Shown: positions 41,104 through 50,061 of the stretch, piece by piece
Numbering within the stretch: position 1 is the first letter of the stretch
How the letters are laid out: every line of letters begins with the position of its first letter
Assembly: GCA_016705575.1 (NCBI GenBank)
Contig: JADIXX010000008.1
Location: forward strand, 806,001 to 870,000
DNA: 64,000 nucleotides
Direction of reading: 5' to 3'
From: Candidatus Aalborgicola defluviihabitans
GTDB lineage: Bacteria; Pseudomonadota; Gammaproteobacteria; Burkholderiales; Burkholderiaceae_C
Notes under the pieces: model-generated
Seen by the model: the letters and a program-made list of their open reading frames with translations, nothing else
Told to the model about the DNA's origin: nothing
The model's database searches: none
Program-made: the position numbers and the translations under genes

Positions 41104-43378
41104 TTACCGCGTCAAGCTGACAAACAGCCGCGTCATCCGCTCCGGTAACTGCTCGATGCGGTCCACCACGGTGGCGTGGTGGCCGAAGATGTCATGCACG
41201 TAGGCATCGGCTTGCGGGTCCAGGCTGATGCAGTGGCTGTGGATGCCTTGCTGCGCCAGTTCTTGAACAGCCTGGCGGGTGTCCAACACCAGGGATTGGT
41301 CGTCACTCACATCCACATCCGACGGGCGGCCGTCGGTCAGCACCAGCAGGAGTTTTTTGTCGGCCGTTTGCGCGCCCAGGGTGCGCGCGGCGTGGCGCAG
41401 GGCGGCGCCCATGCGGGTGGAGTACTGCGCTTGCAACGCGGCCAGCCGGGCCTTGGGCACATCGTCCCAATTTTCGCCAAAGCCCTTGATGTGTTGGTAG
41501 CGCACGTCGTGCCGGGTGTTGGAGTGAAAGCCCGCCAGAGCAAACGGGTCGCCCAGCCGGTCCATGGCCCAGGCCAGCAGGGCCACGGCTTGCTGGCTCA
41601 GGGCCAGGCGGGTCTGGCTGGTGCCGGGCACGGCGTCGTTGAGCGATTGCTGACAAGTCCAGCAACACCAGCACGGCGATGCTGCGGTCCTCGCTGCGGT
41701 GGCTCATCAGAATGCGCGGGTCGGGCTGGGCGCCAGCACGCCAGTCGGTGAGTGCCCGGATGGCCACGTCCAGGTCCAACTCGCTGCCTTCTTCCTGGTA
41801 GCGAATGCGCACACGATTTTGCGGCTTGAGCAGGTCCAGCAGTTTTTGCAACTGGCGTGCCAGACCGGCGTGCTGGGCCAGCAGGGCGTCGATGTGGCGG
41901 GCGTCGCCGCTGGGGTGCAGGGCCTCATAGACGCTGACCCAGTCGGGGCGATAAGCTTGGCTGGCAGCATCCCACTCGGGGTAGTGGCGCGGCGGCAGAC
42001 CGTGCACCGCCTGCTCCGGCGGCGGACGCTCTGCGTTGAAGCTGTCTTCTTCATCGCCGGCTTCGATAAAGGTCCACAGGTGGCGGTTGTCGTCGCGGTA
42101 GCTGACCACGGTGTTTTCAAAAAACACGCGTGCCAGCTGGTCGCTTTGGCGGCGGGTGCGGGCGGCATGTTGCAGGGCCAGCGTTTGCATGGCCTGGGTG
42201 CTGGAATCGCTGCCATTCAGCAGGTCGTGGAAAGTGTCCACGCAGTTAATCAGGTCTGCATCCCGGTAAGCATGGCCGGGGTCGAGCAAGGCAAGGGACA
42301 GCATTGCCAGGCGGTGGCGCAGGCAACTGACCTGGGCGGGGTCGCAAGCGCCTTCTACCGGGCGCGGGTGCAGCGCCAGCAAGAGCGGGCGCAGGCCGGG
42401 GTAGTGGTGCAGCAGCAAGTGGTCGATGCGGGCGTCTTCCAGGCATTCGGTGGTCAGGCGCTGCAGGGGGCTCAGGTTGTCGGCCACCAGGGTCTGGCTC
42501 CAACGGCGGTGGGCGGCGATGTGGGCCAATGCCACGCGGTAGCGGTCCAGGCCGTTGATGTTATTCAGGGTGTCGTACACATCGGGCAGGCAGACACTGT
42601 CGTTGGCGGTGTGTTGCGTGCTCCAAGGCGCTGGTGTGGGCGCATCGGCCAGTCCGGTGGCGTAGGCGTGCAGGGGGGCCTGGTCTTGCCACAGGGCGCG
42701 CAGCGTCAGGTCTAACTGGCGCTCCACGTCCACCAGCAGCGTGCCGTGGCGTTCGCGCTGGAGTACGGCGCGGCTGTCGGGCAGGGCGCAGGCAAAGTAG
42801 GCGCGCTGCTTGTCGGGGTGGTGCTGGTAGTGGCGTGCGCCGTAGTTGGCCCAGCGCGCCAGCCCCGCCACGGTGAGCGGCCCCAGCAGTTGGGGCGCAT
42901 GCTCCAGCAACACCGGTAGGCCGGGGCTGGCAAAGGTGGTGTGGTGGCCGTGGATGGACACGCTGGTGCGCGACATCACGTCCCTGACCACATGCAGGTA
43001 GTGGCGCAGCGGGTCTGCGCCCTGCAGGCGCCGCGCCACGGCAGCCAGGGTGCTCAGCAGCGGGGCCATGGCGGTGCTGTTGGGCGACTTTTGCATGGCG
43101 GTGAGCAGGGCGGCAACGTCGGCCAACAGGTCTTGGGCGGCGGCGCTTCCCACCGTGTGGGCTACTTGCGGCCACTCCTGCAAAAGCGCCAGCACCGGTT
43201 CGGGGCCGCGGCCCATTTTGCCCAGGGCGCGGGCGCAATCGACGTAAGCCTCCATGCCAGCAGGACCGAGTACTTGGGTGGCCTCCAGCATGCAGTCGGC
43301 AAACACCGCTTGCACTGCGGGGAAATTGCAATCGAGCTGCTTGCGCCAGGTTTCAATTTGTAGGAGCGAACACAGCAT
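41104..43378 (-). pseudogene. cbbO: CbbO, RubisCO activase subunit with vWA domain, frameshifted
   Basis: CbbO partners CbbQ in RubisCO remodelling; its C-terminal von Willebrand A domain recruits the enzyme. The first frame runs from the ATG at 43378 through LVLLDLS and then turns into low-complexity sequence. The second, ending at 41104, resumes with GTSQTRLALSQQAVALLAWA and reads through the rest of the vWA domain. Removing one base at about 41650 restores LLDLSQSLNDAVPG, that is, the MIDAS motif DxSxS. The lesion therefore hits the metal site itself. The gene start overlaps cbbQ by 26 bases. A sequencing error or very recent mutation is possible, since both parts are otherwise well preserved. 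Confidence 0.85.
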
Positions 43379-44138
43379 CAATGGTGTGGTCCAGCGTCTG
43401 GCGGATGTCGTCGTCGTCGGTGATGGGGCGCACCAGCGCCATGCGGCAGGCGTCCCCCGGTGCCACGCCGCCCACGATCAGTGTGGCGGCATAGACCAGC
43501 AGCCGGGTGGATATGCCCTCAGTCAGTCCGTGTCCTTTGAGCTGGCGGGCCGCGTGAGCAATCTGCACCAGCTGCGCGGCGCGTGGGGTGTCGATCCCGG
43601 TCTCGGTGCTAACGATCTGCGCTTCCAGCTCAGCGTTGGGGTACGCAAACTCAAATGCGGCAAAGCGCTGTTTGGTGGAAGGTTTCAGGTCCTTGAGCAG
43701 GCTCTGGTAGCCGGGGTTGTAGGAGATGACCAGCTGAAAATCCGGGTGCGCGTGCACCGTCTCGCCCTTTTTGTCCAGCGGCAGTTGGCGGCGGTGGTCG
43801 GTGAGCGGGTGAATCACGACTGTGGTGTCTTGTCGCGCCTCCACAATTTCGTCCAGGTAGCAAATCGCCCCGGTGCGCGCGGCCACCGTCAGTGGGCCGT
43901 CTTGCCAGCGGGTGCCCCCGGCGTCCAGCAGGTAACGGCCCACCAGATCGCTGGCGGTCATGTCCTCGTTGCAGGCTACGGTGATGAGGGGTCTACCCAA
44001 CCGGTGCGCCATGAACTCGATGAAGCGCGACTTGCCGCAGCCGGTAGGGCCTTTGACCATCACCGGCAGGCGGGCCGCGTAGGCGGCTTCGAATAGGGCT
44101 ACCTCGTTGCCTTGGGGCTGGTAGAAGGGAATTGTCAT
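43353..44138 (-). CDS. cbbQ: CbbQ, MoxR-type AAA+ ATPase of the RubisCO activase
   Basis: A 261-residue AAA+ ATPase with Walker A GPTGCGKSR at 30-38 and a Walker B-like AICYLDEI near 93-100. The ATG at 44138 fits the family N-terminus (MTIPFYQPQGNEVALF); the open frame upstream of it is not conserved. CbbQ forms a hexamer that, with CbbO, removes inhibitory sugar phosphates from RubisCO. It lies 79 bases after cbbM in the same direction, as in other form II clusters. Confidence 0.93.
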   Translation of the reverse strand: MTIPFYQPQGNEVALFEAAYAARLPVMVKGPTGCGKSRFIEFMAHRLGRPLITVACNEDMTASDLVGRYLLDAGGTRWQDGPLTVAARTGAICYLDEIVEARQDTTVVIHPLTDHRRQLPLDKKGETVHAHPDFQLVISYNPGYQSLLKDLKPSTKQRFAAFEFAYPNAELEAQIVSTETGIDTPRAAQLVQIAHAARQLKGHGLTEGISTRLLVYAATLIVGGVAPGDACRMALVRPITDDDDIRQTLDHTIDAVFAPTN

Positions 44139-44217
44139 GGCGCGCAAATGAAGGGTGCATGGGTTTCGCCGCAGGGCCGGGCAGTACACGAAGTGACAAG
44201 CGTGGGGGCATACATTC

Positions 44218-45597
44218 TCATCGATGTGCGCCAATCTTTTCGCGCCAGCCCGGGAACAGCTTGTCGGCGTCGCCGGGGAAAGACGCAAACGCCCGGGCAA
44301 ATTCTTTGTGCTCCTTAGCCCACTCAATAGGGTCGGCCCGGGCCTTCCAGCAGTCATAGGCCTGGCGCAGTGAGGTGGCGCCTGCGGCAGGAGAGTCGAT
44401 GTGGCCATAGGCGCCGCCACCGGCAGTGTTGATGACGTTGCCGTGACCCAGGTTTTCAAAAAAACCAGGCAGGCGCAGCGCGTTCATGCCGCCCGAGATG
44501 ATGGGCGTAGTGGGCTTCATGCCGTACCACTCTTGGTGGTAGGCCGGGCCGCTGTAGCTGTCTCGCTCGATGATGTAGGCAATGGCGCGGTCGTCGTTGC
44601 TGCCTTCCATCTTGCCGTAGCCCATGGTGCCCACGTGGATGCCCGATGCGCCCTGTAGGCGGCTCATCTTGGCCAATACATAGGCGTCGTAGCCGCGTTT
44701 GGCGCTGGGGCTGGTCACTGCGCCGTGGCCGGCGCGGTGGTAGTGCAGGTACTGGTTGGGAAAGTGGCGCCGCGCGGTAGTGACCATGCCGGGGCCGCCG
44801 ACGTAGCCGTCCACCAGAAAGGCCACCTTGTCGGCGTCTGGCCCGAAGGTGCGCAGGATGAATTCACCGCGCGCCAGCATCTCGTAATGGTCGTCGGCGG
44901 TGATGTTGGCCGAGAAGATTTTGGCCTCACCGGTTTCGTCCATGGCCCGCTTCATGGCGTCGTAGACCAGCGCAATGGTCTTGGCCATGGGCGCAAAGGT
45001 CTGGTTGCCTTGCGGTTCGTCGTTCTTGATGAAGTCGCCACCCAGCCAGAACTGGTACGCGGCGGCGGCAAATGGCTCGGGGCGCAGGCCCAGCTTGGGC
45101 TTGATGATGGTACCGGCAATGTAGCCGCCGTCCTTCACCGGGCGACCCAGAATGCGCCACAGGTCAGAAATGTCTTTGCTCGGACCATCGAACAGCTGGA
45201 TGGCGCGCGGCGGCATATAAAAGTCGTACATCTTGGCGTGTTCGATATCGCCCATGCCCTGGTTGTTGCCGATCACCAGCGTCAAAAATGACACGATCAT
45301 CATGCGGCCATCCGTCATGTTGCGGTCAAACAGGTCAATCGGATACGCGATACGCATCTCCTCGGAAGGCTCGTCAATCTGGTAAACCAGCGCGTCCACG
45401 CCCTTGGTGAATTCGTCGGTGGTCGACACCTCGACATTGGTGCCGGTGGACGACTCGGCCGCAAAGTGGGCCGCCGCTTCCAGATAGCCGTGCCCCGCCT
45501 TGGGCTTCATTTTGTAGGCCACCAAGATGTGGCGACCACCCGAGATCAGGTCGTGTTCCTTAAGGCTCAGGTCAGCGTAGCGGTTGCTTTGGTCCAT
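44218..45597 (-). CDS. cbbM: Ribulose-bisphosphate carboxylase, form II
   Basis: A 459-residue form II RubisCO, which fixes CO2 onto ribulose 1,5-bisphosphate. Active-site residues are at the same positions as in the Rhodospirillum rubrum enzyme: Lys166 in TIIKPKLGL, carbamylated Lys191 in GGDFIKNDEPQ with Asp193 and Glu194, and Asn111. GGAG precedes the ATG. It heads the cbbM-cbbQ-cbbO unit. Form II enzymes work best at high CO2 and low O2, which fits a microaerobic or anoxic sulfide-oxidising life style. Confidence 0.97.
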   Translation of the reverse strand: MDQSNRYADLSLKEHDLISGGRHILVAYKMKPKAGHGYLEAAAHFAAESSTGTNVEVSTTDEFTKGVDALVYQIDEPSEEMRIAYPIDLFDRNMTDGRMMIVSFLTLVIGNNQGMGDIEHAKMYDFYMPPRAIQLFDGPSKDISDLWRILGRPVKDGGYIAGTIIKPKLGLRPEPFAAAAYQFWLGGDFIKNDEPQGNQTFAPMAKTIALVYDAMKRAMDETGEAKIFSANITADDHYEMLARGEFILRTFGPDADKVAFLVDGYVGGPGMVTTARRHFPNQYLHYHRAGHGAVTSPSAKRGYDAYVLAKMSRLQGASGIHVGTMGYGKMEGSNDDRAIAYIIERDSYSGPAYHQEWYGMKPTTPIISGGMNALRLPGFFENLGHGNVINTAGGGAYGHIDSPAAGATSLRQAYDCWKARADPIEWAKEHKEFARAFASFPGDADKLFPGWREKIGAHR

Positions 45598-45713
45598 GGG
45601 GAAACTCCAGTTGAATAGGTCAGCGGGTGGCGATGGACCTGACTATAGGCAAGGCTATTCATAATGAAAATTCAAATAAGTTTCTTGTAAGATCAGGTTT
45701 TTGTGATGAATTG
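45598..45713 (-). promoter_or_regulatory. cbbM upstream region
   Basis: The AT-rich gap in front of cbbM contains the palindrome TTCATAATGAA (45658-45668), a plausible CbbR half-site region. GGAG precedes the cbbM ATG. The opposite-strand unknown gene starts at its far end. Confidence 0.35.
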
Positions 45714-46229
45714 ATGGAGGCGATCCCCAACGCTCCGAAAAAATCGAAGTTCCCATTTTGGGAGTCTCGCAAAAAGGCGCCATGCCTCGTGGACCTGGAG
45801 TGGATGACGCTCCCACTGACAGCTACGGGGCTATTGCCGACCGTAACTTTCAAGCGACTGGGTTACCAAATGCCAGCCGGTGATGCACAGCGAACTTGGT
45901 TCCCAGAATTGATCGATCTCTTGCGTCGCAATTGGAATCCATCAATGTCAATGCTGCAACTTATTGAATTGCGGAATCAGCTCGATGGCATGCTTCAGAC
46001 AATTCGGACAGAGCACAGTATCTTGCCGCCGTTGATGACCTGCTCGCATTGTGGGATAAAGAGCCGGGCTGCCCGACCCAAGGTGTCGGTACGGGCCATG
46101 ATTTTTGCTTTGAGCCGCTTTCGCATCGCTTCCCTTGACGAAGTTCATGCCTTGGAAAAGCTCTGGGATCGATATCGACGCGACGAACACCTCGACCTTT
46201 ATGGAGACATAGAGGTCGACAGCAGGTAG
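45714..46229 (+). CDS. Unknown protein with a CSHCG motif, between cbbM and cbbR
   Basis: An open frame of 171 codons from the ATG at 45714; the frame also runs 29 codons further upstream through the cbbM promoter, which is unlikely to be used. The product starts MEAIPNAPKKSKFPFWE, has a CSHCG pair that could be half of a zinc ribbon, and ends in a charged helical part (LEKLWDRYRRDEHLDLYGD). I do not recognise the family. It is on the opposite strand to both neighbours and is more AT-rich than the cbb genes around it, which suggests later acquisition. No strong ribosome binding site is visible. Confidence 0.55.
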   Translation: MEAIPNAPKKSKFPFWESRKKAPCLVDLEWMTLPLTATGLLPTVTFKRLGYQMPAGDAQRTWFPELIDLLRRNWNPSMSMLQLIELRNQLDGMLQTIRTEHSILPPLMTCSHCGIKSRAARPKVSVRAMIFALSRFRIASLDEVHALEKLWDRYRRDEHLDLYGDIEVDSR

Positions 46230-46275
46230 CGGCGTATTCCACTGGAATGCTTCTTTGGCCGCAGTTTCAAAGTCG

Positions 46276-47187
46276 CTAGCTCCACGAATCCATCAGCGCG
46301 CCGCCCTGCTCAATCAAAAACTCCTTGAAGGCACGCGCAGCCGGGGAGAGCTTTTTGTGGCGCATGTGGGTCACATACCAATGCCCCATGGATGGCAACC
46401 CTGCAATATCGACCAGCGCAATGTGGCCGCTGGCCAACTCATGGCGCACGGTGCGCAGGCTCAGAAAGCTCAGGCCCATGCCGGCCATCACGGCCTGCTT
46501 GATGGTTTCGTTGCTGGGCATTTCCATCACTACGTTCAAGGGTGTTTGGTGCTCGGCAAATAGGCGTTCCATCGCCGCGCGCGTGCCTGAGCCTTCTTCG
46601 CGCACAACAAACCGGTGTTCCCCCAGCGCTGAAAATGGCAACTGTTTGCGGCGCACCAAAACGTGGTCGGGAGCGGCCACGATAGCCAGCGGGTTGGTGG
46701 CAAAGGGGGTGGCTTCGCAGTCCAGGTTGGCCGGCGCGCGACCCATGACGACCAGGTCGGCCTCGTTCCGCGCGAGCAGTCCCAGAATGTTTTCACGGTT
46801 GTCGATCTTGAGCTGGATGTCAATGCCCTGAAACAGCTTGCCAAAGTGCACGAGGAGCATGGGAATGAAATATTTGGCGGTGCTGACTACGGCCAGATCA
46901 ATACGACCTTTTCGCAGACCCACATGCTCGGCCATCAGGGCTTCGAGGTCTTTGAGCTGGCCCATGGCGGCAATGGCATAGGTCTGAAAAGCCTCGCCAG
47001 CGTGGGTCAGCCCGATGTTGCGACCCACTGGTTCGATCAGGGGTACGCCAAAAGTATCCTCCAACTGGCGGATTTGCATGGACACGGCGGGTTGGGTCAC
47101 AAACAGCCGCTCGGCCGCTTTGGAGACCGAGCGCTGGCGCGCCACTTCCAGAAAGGTCTGGATTTGCTTCAGGGTATATGGGCGCAT
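46276..47187 (-). CDS. cbbR: LysR-type transcriptional regulator CbbR
   Basis: A 304-residue LysR-family activator. The ATG at 47187 has GGAG 7 bases upstream and gives the family N-terminus MRPYTLKQIQTFLEVARQRS with the HTH in the first 60 residues; ATGs at 47205 and 47229 are less likely. The effector domain follows (about 90-300). CbbR activates CBB operons in response to metabolites such as phosphoenolpyruvate or RuBP. It is divergent from the cbbY-to-cbbA operon and lies upstream of cbbM in the same direction. Confidence 0.9.
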   Translation of the reverse strand: MRPYTLKQIQTFLEVARQRSVSKAAERLFVTQPAVSMQIRQLEDTFGVPLIEPVGRNIGLTHAGEAFQTYAIAAMGQLKDLEALMAEHVGLRKGRIDLAVVSTAKYFIPMLLVHFGKLFQGIDIQLKIDNRENILGLLARNEADLVVMGRAPANLDCEATPFATNPLAIVAAPDHVLVRRKQLPFSALGEHRFVVREEGSGTRAAMERLFAEHQTPLNVVMEMPSNETIKQAVMAGMGLSFLSLRTVRHELASGHIALVDIAGLPSMGHWYVTHMRHKKLSPAARAFKEFLIEQGGALMDSWS

Positions 47188-47201
47188 CAGAGGTCTCCGT
47201 T

Positions 47202-47221
47202 TCATCAGATTAGTCTGATGA
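47202..47221. promoter_or_regulatory. Palindromic LysR-type operator at cbbR
   Basis: TCATCAGATTAGTCTGATGA has perfect 8-bp arms around TTAG, contains TCA-N8-TGA (the TNA-N7/8-TNA form reported for CbbR sites) and lies 15 bases before the cbbR start in the divergent cbbR-cbbY gap. Confidence 0.6.
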
Positions 47222-47335
47222 GTTTTCAATAAAACATGATTGGAGTTTATGAGTTAAGGCTATTAAAGTAAATCATTCCTCACTGATATGAAGCCCGTTT
47301 ATCCCAATTGTCCGTCGTTGTACTGAACAATACCC

Positions 47336-48082
47336 ATGTCTGCAAGCACCCTTCAAGCCCTGATTTTTGATGTCGATGGCACGCTGGCCGACACCGAGAG
47401 TGCACATTTGGCCGCGTTTAACCGCGCCTTCGCCGAGATGGGCATGGGCTGGGTGTGGGATGAGGCGCTGTACACCGAACTGCTCGACATTTCAGGTGGC
47501 AAAGAGCGCATCCTGCATTACTGGAAAACCACCCGGGCCGATATGCGCGAAGTCGGTGCCATGGCGTTGAACGATACCGTGAACCAGCTGCACGCGCTCA
47601 AGACAGCCGCGTATGAGGCCGCAGTGAATGACGGCGCTGTGAGTCTGCGCCCGGGTGTGCTCAAGCTGATGGACGAAGCGCTGGCCCAGGGGTTGCAACT
47701 GGCCATTGCCACCACGACATCGCCTGTGAACATCGCCGCCCTGATGCGCCGGGCCATAGGAGCGGACTGGCGCCTGAACTTCACCGCCATTGGCGATGCA
47801 TCCACCGCGCCCGTCAAAAAGCCGCATCCGCAGGTGTATTTGCAGATGCTGGCCGCGATCCAACTGAGTCCCACCGATTGCATTGCGCTGGAGGACTCCA
47901 GCAACGGGCTGCGCGCCGCTACGGCCGCTGGCCTGGCCACCATCATCACACCCACCACCTACACCGCGCACCATGACTTTGGCGCCGCGCTGCGCGTGGT
48001 GCCTGATTTGAGCCAGGTCAACCTGGCCCAGTTGCGCAACTGGCATGCTGAAAAACAAACCTCCATGAAAGCCAAACCATGA
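47336..48082 (+). CDS. cbbY: CbbY, HAD-family xylulose-1,5-bisphosphate phosphatase
   Basis: A 248-residue HAD hydrolase with the nucleophile motif DVDGTLADTESAH at about 11-23. CbbY removes xylulose 1,5-bisphosphate, a misfire product that blocks RubisCO. It is the first gene of the plus-strand cbb operon, divergent from cbbR, and its end overlaps rpe by 4 bases. Confidence 0.92.
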   Translation: MSASTLQALIFDVDGTLADTESAHLAAFNRAFAEMGMGWVWDEALYTELLDISGGKERILHYWKTTRADMREVGAMALNDTVNQLHALKTAAYEAAVNDGAVSLRPGVLKLMDEALAQGLQLAIATTTSPVNIAALMRRAIGADWRLNFTAIGDASTAPVKKPHPQVYLQMLAAIQLSPTDCIALEDSSNGLRAATAAGLATIITPTTYTAHHDFGAALRVVPDLSQVNLAQLRNWHAEKQTSMKAKP

Positions 48083-48792
48083 CAGACTCCCCCGCGCAAG
48101 CGCCTGTTCTCCGCCTGGCCCCCAGCATTTTGTCGGCCGACTTTGCCCGCCTGGGCGAAGAGGTTCGCGCCATTCAAACGGCCGGTGCGGACCTGGTGCA
48201 CTTTGACGTGATGGACAACCACTATGTTCCCAACCTGACCATTGGCCCGCTGGTGTGCGAGGCTATTCGACCCCATGTCACCATCCCTATCGATGTGCAC
48301 CTGATGGTGGAACCGGTGGACGCGCTGATTCCCTTGTTTGCCAAGGCCGGTGCCAACATCATCACCTTTCACCCCGAGGCCTCCCGGCATGTGGACCGCA
48401 CGCTGCAGCTGATCAAGGAACACGGGTGCAAGGCCGGCCTGGTGCTGAACCCGGCAACAACTACCGATTGGCTGGACCACGTGATGGACAAGCTGGACAT
48501 GATTCTGCTGATGAGCGTGAACCCGGGCTTTGGCGGGCAAAAGTTCATTCCTTCCACACTGGGCAAACTGCGCGCGGTGCGCCAGCGCATAGCTGCGCAC
48601 CAGGCCGCCGGCGGCCAGCCAATATGGTTGCAGGTGGATGGCGGGGTCAAGGTCGACAACATCCACGAGATTGTGCGGGCCGGGGCCGACACCTGCGTGG
48701 CCGGTAGCGCCGTGTTTGGCGCCCCCGATGCCGATGGCGGCTACCGCACGGTCATAAGCGCGCTGCGCCGCGCCGCACACCCTACCGAATAA
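48079..48792 (+). CDS. rpe: Ribulose-phosphate 3-epimerase
   Basis: A 237-residue TIM-barrel enzyme (also called CbbE) that interconverts xylulose 5-phosphate and ribulose 5-phosphate for RuBP regeneration. LAPSILSADFARLGEE near the N-terminus, HFDVMDNHYVPNLTIGP with the metal-binding His and Asp, and the C-terminal VDGGVKVDNI are diagnostic. It overlaps cbbY by 4 bases. Confidence 0.96.
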   Translation: MTDSPAQAPVLRLAPSILSADFARLGEEVRAIQTAGADLVHFDVMDNHYVPNLTIGPLVCEAIRPHVTIPIDVHLMVEPVDALIPLFAKAGANIITFHPEASRHVDRTLQLIKEHGCKAGLVLNPATTTDWLDHVMDKLDMILLMSVNPGFGGQKFIPSTLGKLRAVRQRIAAHQAAGGQPIWLQVDGGVKVDNIHEIVRAGADTCVAGSAVFGAPDADGGYRTVISALRRAAHPTE

Positions 48793-48816
48793 TTTCATAT
48801 CAACCGAGACTGCACC

Positions 48817-49941
48817 ATGCCACTGAGCTACAACAACCACCGCCGCACGTTGACCCAGTTCCTGATAGAAGAGCGCCGCCGCTTCCCCAGCGCCAGCGGC
48901 GACTTCAACGCCCTGATACTAGACGTCGCCATCGCCTGCAAGGCCATTGCCCGCGCGGTGGCGTTTGGCGAGCTGGGTGGCGTCATGGGTAACCATGCCG
49001 CAGAGGAGGGCGGCTCTGTCAATGTGCAGGGCGAAACCCAGAAAAAACTGGACGTGTTGTCCAACGATGTTTTCATTCGCCGCACCGAATGGGCGGGCAA
49101 TCTGGCGGGCATGGCTTCGGAAGAGATGGATGTGCCCTACCAGATCCGCGGCCAGTACCCACGGGGCAAATACCTGCTGGTGTTTGACCCGCTGGACGGC
49201 TCCAGCAACATTGATGTGAACGTGTCGGTTGGCAGCATTTTCTCGGTGTTGCGCGCACCGCAGGATCTGGACGACATGCCGCGTGACCAGCAGCGTGACG
49301 TGACCGAGGCCGATTTCTTCCAACCTGGCGCAATGCAGGTGGCCGCAGGTTACGCGCTGTATGGCCCCACCACCATGCTGGTGCTGACGGTGGGCGATGG
49401 CGTCAATGGCTTCACGCTGGACCCCACGCTGGGCGAGTTCATGCTGACCCACCCGCACATCCAGATTCCCGTTGATACGCACGAGTTCGCCATCAATGCC
49501 TCCAACGCCCGTTTTTGGGAGGCTCCTGTCAAGCGCTATGTGGACGAATGCCTGGCCGGCAAACCGGGCCCGCGCGCCAAAGACTTCAATATGCGCTGGA
49601 TTGCCAGCATGGTGGCCGAAGCCCACCGCATTCTGATGCGCGGCGGCATTTTCATGTACCCGCGCGACACCAAAGACCCCAGCAAACCCGGCCGCTTGCG
49701 CCTGCTGTACGAAGCCAATCCGGTAGGCATGATCATGGAGCAGGCCGGTGGCCGCGCCTCCACCGGCGAGGTGCCCATGCTGGGCGTGCAACCCACCAGC
49801 CTGCACCAGCGCATTGGCCTGGTGTTTGGCTCCAAAAATGAGGTGGAGCGCATCGAGCGTTACCACGCCGAGCCAATCAAGCACGAACTGGACAACCCCT
49901 TGTTTACCGAGCGCAGCTTGTTTCGCGACGCACGCTTCTGA
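48817..49941 (+). CDS. cbbF: Class I fructose-1,6-bisphosphatase
   Basis: A 374-residue enzyme that releases phosphate from fructose 1,6-bisphosphate in the CBB cycle. The metal motif DPLDGSSNID lies near 126-135, and NARFWEAPVKRYVDEC and GGIFMYPRDTKDP are family blocks. It starts 24 bases after rpe. The gap after it holds a hairpin and repeat copy F before cbbP. Confidence 0.96.
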   Translation: MPLSYNNHRRTLTQFLIEERRRFPSASGDFNALILDVAIACKAIARAVAFGELGGVMGNHAAEEGGSVNVQGETQKKLDVLSNDVFIRRTEWAGNLAGMASEEMDVPYQIRGQYPRGKYLLVFDPLDGSSNIDVNVSVGSIFSVLRAPQDLDDMPRDQQRDVTEADFFQPGAMQVAAGYALYGPTTMLVLTVGDGVNGFTLDPTLGEFMLTHPHIQIPVDTHEFAINASNARFWEAPVKRYVDECLAGKPGPRAKDFNMRWIASMVAEAHRILMRGGIFMYPRDTKDPSKPGRLRLLYEANPVGMIMEQAGGRASTGEVPMLGVQPTSLHQRIGLVFGSKNEVERIERYHAEPIKHELDNPLFTERSLFRDARF

Positions 49942-49948
49942 TCAGTTG

Positions 49949-49972
49949 GGGACAGAGCTAAAAATCTGTCCC
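49949..49972. repeat. REP-like hairpin between cbbF and cbbP
   Basis: GGGACAGA and TCTGTCCC form a perfect 8-bp stem around GCTAAAAA, 7 bases after the cbbF stop. No T-run follows. Hairpins of this composition occur as REP elements in betaproteobacteria, but only one copy is seen here. It could also stabilise the upstream mRNA. Confidence 0.5.
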
Positions 49973-49975
49973 GCA

Positions 49976-50035
49976 ATGCTATTCGTTTAATAGCAGTTCG
50001 TCCAATAAGTACGAGGGCTAGAGGCCATTTTTACC
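49976..50035 (+). repeat. Two-hairpin dispersed intergenic repeat, copy F
   Basis: The left arm GCTATTCGTTTAATAGC is a perfect 6-bp hairpin, and the right part ends in ACGAGGGCTAGAGGCC. It sits inside the cbb operon between cbbF and cbbP, just before the AGGAG of cbbP. Confidence 0.8.
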
Positions 50036-50061
50036 AACATATTTATAACTTAGGAGCAACC

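Noticed and set aside
41699..42715. A 338-codon open frame on the plus strand
   Set aside because: It is antisense to cbbO and has the Gln/Val/Gly-rich look of a shadow frame.
48919..49884. A 321-codon minus-strand open frame
   Set aside because: It is antisense to the fructose-1,6-bisphosphatase gene and has no motif of its own.
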